From JAQGMJ01 sp036271855 (GTDB lineage Bacteria; Pseudomonadota; Gammaproteobacteria; Burkholderiales; JAEUOS01), in NCBI GenBank assembly GCA_036271855.1, contig DATAZV010000479.1, forward strand, positions 1-31,693: 31,693 nucleotides of DNA, given 5' to 3'. The stretch's first letter is position 1. Every line of letters begins with the position of its first letter. A model generated the notes under the pieces. That model saw nothing but the letters and a program-made list of their open reading frames with translations, did not search any database and was not told the origin of the DNA. Both the position numbers and the translations under genes were made by a program. Of this stretch, positions 17,912 to 24,795 are shown piece by piece.

Positions 17912-19024
17912 ATGATCGTCGGCGTCCCGCGCGAAATCAAGGATGGCGAATTCCGCGTCGGCATGACGCCCGAGGGCGTGCGCGAGCTGCATGCGCGCGG
18001 CCATCAGGTGCTGATCGAAAGCGGCGCCGGCGCAGGCGTGGGTTTTTCTGATACCGACTACGCCGCAGTCGGCGCACGCATTGCGGCGGGCCCGGCGGAA
18101 ATCTACACCACCGAACTGGTGGTCAAGGTGAAGGAACTCTACCCCGCCGAGTTCCCCTTGCTGCATCCGGGGCTCACGGTGTTCTGCTTTCATCACCTCG
18201 CACCGGATCCGGCGATGATGCAGGCGCTGATCGACGCCCGCATCATCGCCATCGCCTACGAAACCGTAGGCGCCGGTGACGGATCACTTCCCATCCTCAA
18301 GCCGATGTCGCGCATCGCCGGGCGCCTGAGCCTGGGTATCGCCATGTGGGCCTTGCAGACGAAAAACGGCGGCTCCGGCGTCTTGTTGACGGGTGTCGAG
18401 GGCGTCGCGCCGGGCAAGGTGGTGATCCTGGGAGCCGGCGCCTCGGGCAGCAACGCGGTGGAAGTCGCCGTCGGCCTCGGCTGCGACACTGTGGTGTTTG
18501 CGCGCGGACGCCAGCGCCTGGATGAACTCGAGGCGCGCTTTCCCGGCCGCCTGCGCACGCGCCTCTCAAATCCCGCAGCCATCACCGAAGAAATTAGCGA
18601 TGCGGATGCGGTCATCGGCGCGGTACTGACCCCCGGCCAGACCAGCCCGGTGCTGATCACCCGTCAGATGCTGCGTGGAATGAAGCGCGGCTCGGTGCTG
18701 ATCGATGTCGGCATCGACCAGAAAGGCATCGCCGAGACCTCGCGGCCGAGCAGCCACAGCGACCCGCTGTATGTCGAGGAAGGCGTGTTGCATTATTGCG
18801 TGCCCAACATGCCCGCCGCCGTGGCGCGCAGCGCCACGCTGGCGCTGGCAGCGGCTTCCCTGCCCTATGTGCTGGCGCTGGCGGAGCATGGCGTGAAAGA
18901 GGCGGCGCGACGTGACGTGCATCTCGCCGAGGGCATACAGCTGCATTTGGGCCAGGTCACGCATGCGCACCTGGCGCGCGATACCGGCCGGCCCTACACG
19001 CCGCTGATCCAGGCGCTGGCCTGA
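17912..19024 (+). CDS. ald: Alanine dehydrogenase
   Basis: The 370-residue product matches alanine dehydrogenase, which interconverts L-alanine and pyruvate plus ammonia with NAD. MIVGVPREIKDGEFRVGMTP gives the N-terminal Arg15; VVKVKE supplies the active-site lysine (Lys74) and FHHLA the histidine (His95). GAGASGSNAVEVAVGLG is the Rossmann motif near 172-188, and DVGIDQ carries the later catalytic aspartate. VPNMPAAV near the end is also typical. It starts 17 bases after pyrD with AGGGACGAG upstream, so the two are probably cotranscribed. Related PntA-type transhydrogenase subunits are excluded by length and by the alanine dehydrogenase C-terminus. Confidence 0.93.
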   Translation: MIVGVPREIKDGEFRVGMTPEGVRELHARGHQVLIESGAGAGVGFSDTDYAAVGARIAAGPAEIYTTELVVKVKELYPAEFPLLHPGLTVFCFHHLAPDPAMMQALIDARIIAIAYETVGAGDGSLPILKPMSRIAGRLSLGIAMWALQTKNGGSGVLLTGVEGVAPGKVVILGAGASGSNAVEVAVGLGCDTVVFARGRQRLDELEARFPGRLRTRLSNPAAITEEISDADAVIGAVLTPGQTSPVLITRQMLRGMKRGSVLIDVGIDQKGIAETSRPSSHSDPLYVEEGVLHYCVPNMPAAVARSATLALAAASLPYVLALAEHGVKEAARRDVHLAEGIQLHLGQVTHAHLARDTGRPYTPLIQALA

Positions 19025-19093
19025 ACCACCGCAAGTTCCCTGCGATAATCGGCGCATCGCTTCGTCCCCCGCCTTTTCTACCATTCGCGCGCA

Positions 19094-19579
19094 ATGAAAT
19101 TCACCCACCTGGTGCAGATCAACGATCCGCTCAACCCCCTGATTGATCTGCTGACCCGCGAGCAGTTGTGGAGCGGCCTGAAGCTGCGCGCCGAAGACCC
19201 GTCGCAATTCGTCATCGGCCTGGACAGCTTTGAATTGCTCAGCCGCAGCGACACCGAACTGCTGCGCGAACTGCATTTCGGCCACCTCACCATACGCGAC
19301 CACGTGACCTTTACGCCGATGAGCCACGTGCGCTACGAGGTGGAAGCCGCCGGCGAGGTACCCGCCGCCACCCTGATCACCACCATCGAAGAGCCGGTGC
19401 CCGAGCAATTGTTCGTGCGCTTCGAATACGACACCAAGGTTGTCGAAGGCGGCCCGCCGGTGGACCCGTACTACCAGCAATTCGTCAAGGACGCCTACAA
19501 GGAAGCGGATATCGACGCCATCCGCACCATTCGCCGCCTGGCCGAAGAAGGCAAGCTGGCGAGCGGCCCGGCGCAATAG
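19094..19579 (+). CDS. SRPBCC-fold DUF1857 (AtaL-like) protein
   Basis: The 161-residue protein begins MKFTHLVQINDPLNPLIDLLTREQLWSGL, the hallmark of the DUF1857 / AtaL-like branch of the START/Bet v1 (SRPBCC) fold, which forms a deep ligand-binding cavity. The fold suggests binding of a hydrophobic small molecule, but the ligand and function are unknown. It follows alanine dehydrogenase by 69 bases. A weak promoter, CTGAAC at 19021, 17-base spacer, GATAAT at 19044-19049, could drive it separately. No clear Shine-Dalgarno is seen. Confidence 0.82.
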   Translation: MKFTHLVQINDPLNPLIDLLTREQLWSGLKLRAEDPSQFVIGLDSFELLSRSDTELLRELHFGHLTIRDHVTFTPMSHVRYEVEAAGEVPAATLITTIEEPVPEQLFVRFEYDTKVVEGGPPVDPYYQQFVKDAYKEADIDAIRTIRRLAEEGKLASGPAQ

Positions 19580-19616
19580 CCACGCAGCGCAATCGGCTGT
19601 ATTGCCGCCACGGGGA

Positions 19617-19645
19617 TTGACAGCCCGGCGGCTCCTCGCCACACT
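19617..19645 (+). promoter_or_regulatory. Possible promoter of the first Bug/TctC operon
   Basis: A perfect TTGACA (19617-19622) is followed after 17 bases by CACACT (19640-19645), a poor -10. A weak -10 with a perfect -35 would fit an activator-dependent promoter. Confidence 0.35.
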
Positions 19646-19652
19646 GCCCCCG

Positions 19653-19681
19653 CACCGGTAGAGTCACCAGGCCACCGGTAG
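19653..19681 (+). repeat. Twin CACCGGTAG direct repeats upstream of the first Bug gene
   Basis: CACCGGTAG occurs at 19653-19661 and 19673-19681, exactly 20 bases apart, about two helical turns. Each contains the palindrome ACCGGT. They lie downstream of the putative promoter and upstream of the tctC start, so they could be operator sites. Confidence 0.45.
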
Positions 19682-19711
19682 CAAACCTACAACCCTGCGG
19701 GGAGACAAACC

Positions 19712-20689
19712 ATGCCGTCCATGTTGCGCGCCGCGCTTGCCTGCGCCTTCGCTCTCTTGTCGTGTATGCCTGCCGTTGTTTACGGCCAGGCCTATCCCAG
19801 CAAACCAATCCGCCTGATCGTGCCCTTTCCACCCGGCGGCGGCAACGACGTGATCGGCCGCGCGATGGCGCAAAAGCTCACCGAGCGCTTCGGCCAGCAG
19901 GTCATCGTCGACAACCGCGCCGGCGCCAACGGCATCGTCGGCCTGCAAGCGCTGATGCAGTCCGCGCCCGACGGCTACACCCTGGGCGTAGGCGCCGCCG
20001 GGCCGATGGCGGTCAACCCCAGCCTGTACGACAAGCTGCCCTACGACCCGGTGAAGGACTTCACCGCCATCACCAACATGGTCAACTTTCCCTTGCTGCT
20101 AGTGGCGCACCCCTCGCTGCCGGCAAAAAACGTGCGCGAGCTGATCGCCCTGGCGAAAGCAAAACCCGGCACGATTTACTTTTCCTCACCGGGCAGCGGC
20201 AATTCCGGCCACCTCGCCGGCGAGTTGTTCAACACCATGGCCGGCGTGAAGACAGTGCACGTGCCCTATAAGGGGCAAGGCCCGGCGCTGGCCGACCTGC
20301 TGGCCGGCCAGGTGCAATTGCTCTACAGCAGCATTCCCTCGGTGATGCCGCACGTGCAAAGCGGGCGCCTGCGGGCGCTGGCCATCGGCAGCGCCAAACG
20401 CATTCCCTCCCTCTCCGAAGTGCCGACCATTGCCGAATCCGGCGTGCCCGGCTATGAAGCCTATTCCTGGGTCGGCATGATCGGCCCCGCGCACATGCCG
20501 CGTGATCTCACCCAGCGCCTGAGCCGCGAAATCAACGACGCGCTGAAGCAAAAAGACTTCAACGACAAGCTCAACAGCGAAGGCGCGCTGCCCGACGGCG
20601 ACACGCCGGAACAGTTCACCGCCTACATCAAGGCCGAGATCGACAAATGGGGCGCGGTGGTGCGCTCCGCCAACATCAAGGTCGACTGA
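19712..20689 (+). CDS. Bug/TctC-family periplasmic solute-binding protein (first copy)
   Basis: The 325-residue protein has a signal peptide (to about residue 25) and then the classic Bug signature YPSKPIRLIVPFPPGGGNDVIGR, followed by VDNRAGANGIVG and GYTLGVGA. Bug proteins bind carboxylated or aromatic compounds in the periplasm and may pass them to tripartite tricarboxylate (TctAB) transporters. No tctA or tctB gene is present in the window, a usual situation in betaproteobacteria, which carry many orphan Bug genes. GGGGAGA (19698-19704) precedes the ATG. A carboxymuconolactone-decarboxylase-like gene follows after 40 bases, so the ligand may be an acid handled by that operon. Ligand unknown. 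Confidence 0.92.
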   Translation: MPSMLRAALACAFALLSCMPAVVYGQAYPSKPIRLIVPFPPGGGNDVIGRAMAQKLTERFGQQVIVDNRAGANGIVGLQALMQSAPDGYTLGVGAAGPMAVNPSLYDKLPYDPVKDFTAITNMVNFPLLLVAHPSLPAKNVRELIALAKAKPGTIYFSSPGSGNSGHLAGELFNTMAGVKTVHVPYKGQGPALADLLAGQVQLLYSSIPSVMPHVQSGRLRALAIGSAKRIPSLSEVPTIAESGVPGYEAYSWVGMIGPAHMPRDLTQRLSREINDALKQKDFNDKLNSEGALPDGDTPEQFTAYIKAEIDKWGAVVRSANIKVD

Positions 20690-20729
20690 CCTTCATTTTT
20701 CGTCACAAATACGCACAAAGGACTGCTTC

Positions 20730-21239
20730 ATGCCTCTGCCGAAAAACGCCAATACTCCCGGCTTCAGGGCCGGCCTGGCGATGCGCAAAAAAGTGCTGGG
20801 TGCCGACTACGTCGAACGTGCCATCGCCAATGCCGACTTTCTCGGCATGCCGTTCCAGGAAGTCGCCACCGAAATGGCCTGGGGGAAGGTATGGACCCGC
20901 CCCGGGCTGGACCTCGCTTCCCGCAGCCTCGTAACACTAGCCATGTGCATCGCGCTGAACCGCCCGAACGAAATCAAGATCCACCTGCGCGGCGCCATCC
21001 GCAACGGCGTGACCCTGCTGCAGATCCGCGAGTTGCTGCTGCACTCCTTCATGTACTGCGGCGGGCCAGCCGCACTGGATGCCTGCGCCACCGTGCGTGC
21101 CGCCCTGCCGGAAATCCAGGCAGCGGAAAAAGCCGCGAAGGCCGCCGCGAAAAAAGGGGCGCCCGGAAAAGTGGCGGCGAAGAAAGCCACTGGAACAGGG
21201 TCGCGCAAGCCGGCCGCACGCAAGAACGCGGCAAAATAA
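20730..21239 (+). CDS. Carboxymuconolactone decarboxylase-like protein with histone-H1-like C-terminal tail
   Basis: Residues 1-130 match the carboxymuconolactone decarboxylase (CMD) family: WTRPGLDLASRSLVTLAMCIAL, then EIKIHLRGAIRNGVT and LLLHSFMYCGGPAALDA. The related PcaC enzyme decarboxylates 4-carboxymuconolactone in protocatechuate breakdown. There are no pca genes around, so a different acid is likely. Residues 131-169 form a low-complexity tail rich in Ala and Lys (ten Lys, two Arg), like AlgP or histone-H1-type proteins, which is unusual for this enzyme family. AAAGGA precedes the ATG. It is cotranscribed with the Bug gene and ends inside a strong terminator stem. Confidence 0.88.
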   Translation: MPLPKNANTPGFRAGLAMRKKVLGADYVERAIANADFLGMPFQEVATEMAWGKVWTRPGLDLASRSLVTLAMCIALNRPNEIKIHLRGAIRNGVTLLQIRELLLHSFMYCGGPAALDACATVRAALPEIQAAEKAAKAAAKKGAPGKVAAKKATGTGSRKPAARKNAAK

Positions 21240-21268
21240 GAAACGCCGCGCAAGCGGCGTTTCTTATT
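21235..21268. terminator. Bidirectional terminator between the two Bug operons
   Basis: A perfect 15-bp stem, 21235-21249 with 21254-21268, closes on GCAA. The outer arms are A/T rich (AATAAGAAA and TTTCTTATT), so it can work on either strand. The stop codon of the decarboxylase-like gene (21237-21239) is inside the stem. Confidence 0.85.
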
Positions 21269-21279
21269 CCCGTGCGCGA

Positions 21280-22233
21280 CTACTTGCGCTTTTTGCGCGT
21301 GGCCGCGCCACCCTTGGGCGGCAGGCCGGCCATCGCGCCCAGCACTTCGGCCACCGAGGCGGTGTCTTCCAGCGCCAGGCCCTGGGCCATCGCCGCGTTA
21401 TAGACCGGCACGCAGGCGGTAAAAAGCGGCGTCGGGCAATCGACCGACTTGGCCATGTCGCCGATCACCTGCATATCTTTTTGCCACACCTGGATTTTCA
21501 TCGTCGGCGGGGTGAACTGGCGCCTGGCCATCATACCCATGCGCAGGCGCATCACGCCAGTGCCGAGCACGCCGCTGGGGCCGAACAGGTCGACCAGCTG
21601 CTGCCCATTCAGGCCCATCTTGCGCGCGAAGGTGATCGATTCGCCGTAGGCGACGTTGTAGATCGCCACCAAGTGGTTGGCGGCGAACTTGAACTTGGTG
21701 CCGTTGCCGAACACGCCGACGTAAGGCAGGATGTCGGCGAACACCTTGAGCACCGGCGTGGCGCGCTTGGCCGCCACCTGCGGCCCGCTGACGTAGATGT
21801 TCCAGGTGCGCTCTTTCATGCGTACCGCGGTGCCGCTGATCGGGCAATCCAGCGTGGTGATGCCGGCTTTTTGCCAGGCCTTTTGCGCGGCTTGCTTGTC
21901 GGCAATCGGCAGGGTGCTGGTCTCGATGACAATGCGGCGCGGATTGGCCTTGGGCCATTTTTTCGCCGCGACAATCTTCTGCGCCGTGTCCTGCAGCGCC
22001 GCCACCGTGGCCAGCGAGGTGATGATGATCTCCGCGCTTTCCGCCACTGCTGTGCTGGAAGCGAGCGGCTTGCCGCCGGCTTTTTTCAGGCGCGCCCGCG
22101 CCTGCGGCTCCGGGTCGTAGCCGACCACGCGATAGCCGTCTTTCAGCAGGGCCTCCGCCATGGTGCCCCCCATGATGCCCAGGCCGATCACTCCCACCAC
22201 CGGCTTTTCCGCGACTGCTTTGCTGCTGCTCAT
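21280..22233 (-). CDS. 3-hydroxyisobutyrate dehydrogenase-like beta-hydroxyacid dehydrogenase (first)
   Basis: The 317-residue product is a beta-hydroxyacid dehydrogenase of the HIBADH/tartronate-semialdehyde reductase family. GVIGLGIMGGTMAEALL gives the NAD(P) motif (GLGIMG, residues 17-22). CPISGT lies at 130-135 and the catalytic lysine at Lys182 in GTKFKFAANH. Such enzymes oxidise a 3-hydroxy acid next to a carboxylate. The C-terminus ends in a basic run (TRKKRK). AAGGAGA precedes the ATG. It is the last gene of the minus-strand operon. The exact substrate is unknown; it differs clearly from the second dehydrogenase upstream, so they probably act on different compounds or steps. Confidence 0.9.
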   Translation of the reverse strand: MSSSKAVAEKPVVGVIGLGIMGGTMAEALLKDGYRVVGYDPEPQARARLKKAGGKPLASSTAVAESAEIIITSLATVAALQDTAQKIVAAKKWPKANPRRIVIETSTLPIADKQAAQKAWQKAGITTLDCPISGTAVRMKERTWNIYVSGPQVAAKRATPVLKVFADILPYVGVFGNGTKFKFAANHLVAIYNVAYGESITFARKMGLNGQQLVDLFGPSGVLGTGVMRLRMGMMARRQFTPPTMKIQVWQKDMQVIGDMAKSVDCPTPLFTACVPVYNAAMAQGLALEDTASVAEVLGAMAGLPPKGGAATRKKRK

Positions 22234-22272
22234 GCTACCTGTCTCCTTGCTTGTTGTTGTGTTGACAACGTC

Positions 22273-22761
22273 TCAGATTGGTACGAGCTGCGGCGCGGCC
22301 TGCGTCACCTTGCCGTCGCTGCGCAGCAGGCGGCAGCCGCCGGTGAGCCAATTGCCGCCGGGCTGGCGCTGCATGTTGTACAGGGCGATCCACAGCTGCC
22401 CTTCGTGGTCGGTCATTTGCACCGGCTGAAACACCTCGCGGCCGACGGCGCTCGGCTTGAGGAACACCACAGCGGCCGGCCGGTACACCACCGGGTAGCC
22501 CATGCGCACCATTTGCATGAAATTGTCCGGTGTGCCGAAACTCTGGCGGATGCCGGGCGCGGCGAAGGAAAAGGCCTTTGCCGCATCGTCGGCCGCAAAG
22601 GCATCGAGCTGCGCGCGAATCACTTTTTCGATGGCACCGGCATCACCTTTACTCACCGGCGCGTCCTGTGCTCCCACGGCACCGGCGCCGAATGCCAGTG
22701 CCACACCGGTGCAGAGCACCAGGCTGACCATAAACAATCTGCGCGTATCGCGGTTTCTCAT
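22273..22761 (-). CDS. DUF4864 exported protein
   Basis: The 162-residue protein begins with a positively charged N-terminus and a hydrophobic signal segment ending near AVGAQ (about residue 32). The exported part has the DUF4864 pattern: VIRAQLDAFAADDAAKAFSFAAPGIRQSFGTPDNFMQMV, then YPVVYRPAAVVF. The fold is expected to be NTF2/SnoaL-like, and the function is not known. ATG 22761 is preferred over 22779 because GGAGG precedes it by eight bases. It sits between two dehydrogenase genes of the same operon with gaps of about 40 bases, so it may serve the same pathway or its transport side. Confidence 0.8.
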   Translation of the reverse strand: MRNRDTRRLFMVSLVLCTGVALAFGAGAVGAQDAPVSKGDAGAIEKVIRAQLDAFAADDAAKAFSFAAPGIRQSFGTPDNFMQMVRMGYPVVYRPAAVVFLKPSAVGREVFQPVQMTDHEGQLWIALYNMQRQPGGNWLTGGCRLLRSDGKVTQAAPQLVPI

Positions 22762-22805
22762 GGCAGCGGCCTCCGGCAAGATGGGCAGACCAGTTTAGCA
22801 GCAGC

Positions 22806-23693
22806 TTAAGTGCGGCGGCGGCGGATCGCTTCGATGATGGCCGCGTTATCCCACCGGCCTTCGCCATGCGCGACGCAATCCTCGATCATGTCGACGTACA
22901 CACCTGCGAATGGCAAGCCCTGGCCGCGGCGCCCGCCGTATTCGAGCATCAGCCTGAAGTCTTTCAGGCTCTGGTCGATGCGGCTTTGCGGGGCGTCGAA
23001 TTTTCTCCCCACCATGTTCTTGCCTTTGGTATCCATCACCGCCGAATAGGCGGCGGACTCGCGCACCACGCCGAAGAACTTCTCCGCGTCGAGGCCCGCC
23101 TGCTCCGCAAACGCCAGCCCCTCGGCCATCGCCGCGCGGTTCAGGCCCAGGGTCAGGTTGACCGCCAGCTTGGCGCGCGCGCCGTTGCCGGCGGCGCCCA
23201 GGTAATGCCGCTTCGGGCAGATCGCCTGCAGCACCGCCTGCACGCGCTGCGCCGCCGTCTCTTCCCCGCCGATCAGGCCGACGGCGTCGCCGCGCGCCAC
23301 CTGCATGCTGGTGCCGGAGATCGGCAGTTCGACGAAATCCACCGGCCCGCCTGTCAGGCGCGCGGCCAGGCTCTCGATGCGATCCGGGTCGCAGGTACTG
23401 GTGCAAACCACGGTGACGTGGCGCCCGGCGTCGCGCGCGGCAGCGGCTATGCCCTCGGCTCCCTCGGTTACTTGTTCCACCTGTGTCGTGTCGAACACCG
23501 CCAGCACCAGGGTGTCACACAATTTGACCGCCTGCGCCACGCTGTCGGCGCCGCTGCGGCCGGCCCCGGTGAAAGCGGCGCGCTTGGCGGGGTCGACGTC
23601 GTAGCCCACCAGGGAAAAACCAGCGCCCGAGAGACGGGTTGATATGGCCGAGCCCATCAGGCCCAGGCCGAGAACTGCGATGGGTGCTTGCAT
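22806..23693 (-). CDS. 3-hydroxyisobutyrate dehydrogenase-like beta-hydroxyacid dehydrogenase (second)
   Basis: The 295-residue protein is another beta-hydroxyacid dehydrogenase. IAVLGLGLMGSAISTRL carries GLGLMG at residues 9-14; Asp32 and Asp34 after the second strand (YDVD) favour NAD. ELPISGTSM lies near 122-130 and catalytic Lys175 in GARAKLAVN. The full length and motifs suggest an active enzyme. It is only distantly similar to the first dehydrogenase downstream. It follows the second Bug gene by 38 bases and precedes the DUF4864 gene by 44 bases, as part of one operon. Substrate unknown; a branched or aromatic hydroxy acid would fit the neighbours, by inference. Confidence 0.9.
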   Translation of the reverse strand: MQAPIAVLGLGLMGSAISTRLSGAGFSLVGYDVDPAKRAAFTGAGRSGADSVAQAVKLCDTLVLAVFDTTQVEQVTEGAEGIAAAARDAGRHVTVVCTSTCDPDRIESLAARLTGGPVDFVELPISGTSMQVARGDAVGLIGGEETAAQRVQAVLQAICPKRHYLGAAGNGARAKLAVNLTLGLNRAAMAEGLAFAEQAGLDAEKFFGVVRESAAYSAVMDTKGKNMVGRKFDAPQSRIDQSLKDFRLMLEYGGRRGQGLPFAGVYVDMIEDCVAHGEGRWDNAAIIEAIRRRRT

Positions 23694-23731
23694 GATTTTG
23701 CTTCCGTGTTGCGTATTGCAGTTGGAGCCGT

Positions 23732-24703
23732 TCAGCCGTCGGCCTTGATGTGCGCCTGCTTGACCACGCGCGCGAAGCGCTCCACCTCGGCATGGAAGGC
23801 CTTGGCGAATTCGGCAGGCGTACTGGCGATGATGGTAAAACCCTGGGCGTCGAGCGCGGCGCGCACGTCCGGCAGTTTGAACGCCTTTTGCATTTCTTCA
23901 TAGTAGCGGTTGGCGATGGCAACCGGCGTACCGGCCGGCAGGAAAAAGCCGAACCAGGTCTGCACCTCCATGCCGGCGACGCCCGCCTCGGCCATGGTAG
24001 GTATTTGCGGCGCCAGGCCGGAGCGCACCGGCGCGGTGATCGCCAGGCCGCGCACCTTGCCCGCCTTGAAGTGCTGCACGATGGTGGGGACCGGGGCGAA
24101 CATCATGTTCACCTGGCCGCCGATGGTGTCGTTGACCGCCTGCGGGCTGCCCTTGTAGGCGATATGCGCCATCTCCAGGCCGGCGTTGAGCTTGAAAATC
24201 TCGCCGGCGAAATGCGCGATGCTGCCGTTGCCAAACGACGCGTAGGTATATGCGCCCGGCTTGGCCTTGACCTCGGCGATCAGCTCCTTGACGTTTTGCG
24301 CCTGCATGGTCGAGTTCACCGTCAGGATCAGCGGCACCGCAGCCGCCTGCGACACCGGCATGAAGGCTTTCAGCGGGTCGTAGTTCTGCGCGTTCAGGCT
24401 GGGATTGATGGCAATCGCGGTGGACTCCAGCATCAGCGTATAGCCGTCGGGCTTGGCGCGCGCCACCATCTCTTCGCCGATCAGGCCGTTGCCGCCGGGC
24501 CGGTTGTCGATCACCATCGGTTGACCGAGGGCGGCCGCCATTTTCGGCACGATGATGCGCGCCATCACGTCGGTCGAACCGGCCGCCACCATCGGGATCA
24601 CCAGGCGAATCGCCTGCGAGGGAAAGGCATCGTCGGCCAATGCGGGCGCGCTGCAGGCGAGCAGGCATGCGCCCAGCGGGAACCAGCAGGATATGACGCG
24701 CAT
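23732..24703 (-). CDS. Bug/TctC-family periplasmic solute-binding protein (second copy)
   Basis: The 323-residue product has an N-terminal signal (ending ALA at residue 23) and the Bug fold: FPSQAIRLVIPMVAAGSTDVMAR, VIDNRPGGNGLIGEEMV and PDGYTLMLESTAIAINPSL. The usual PFPPGG loop is replaced by PMVAAG, which may alter ligand contacts. A cysteine in LLAC near residue 17 is a poor lipobox, so a soluble periplasmic protein is more likely than a lipoprotein. GAGGAGA precedes the ATG. It heads the minus-strand operon with two dehydrogenases and DUF4864. No TctAB membrane genes are present. Confidence 0.92.
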   Translation of the reverse strand: MRVISCWFPLGACLLACSAPALADDAFPSQAIRLVIPMVAAGSTDVMARIIVPKMAAALGQPMVIDNRPGGNGLIGEEMVARAKPDGYTLMLESTAIAINPSLNAQNYDPLKAFMPVSQAAAVPLILTVNSTMQAQNVKELIAEVKAKPGAYTYASFGNGSIAHFAGEIFKLNAGLEMAHIAYKGSPQAVNDTIGGQVNMMFAPVPTIVQHFKAGKVRGLAITAPVRSGLAPQIPTMAEAGVAGMEVQTWFGFFLPAGTPVAIANRYYEEMQKAFKLPDVRAALDAQGFTIIASTPAEFAKAFHAEVERFARVVKQAHIKADG

Positions 24704-24795
24704 CGATGTCTCCTCGGCAGCGGCTTCTTGTGCGCCGCGATTTTCGGTGTGCCGATTCTACCGGCGCCACCGGCGCAATTCGCGCATAGCGTGGA

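Noticed and set aside
21079..22809. Long plus-strand open frame (576 codons) across the first dehydrogenase and DUF4864 genes
   Set aside because: It lies opposite two recognised genes and over a strong terminator, with Arg/His-rich unrecognisable translation.
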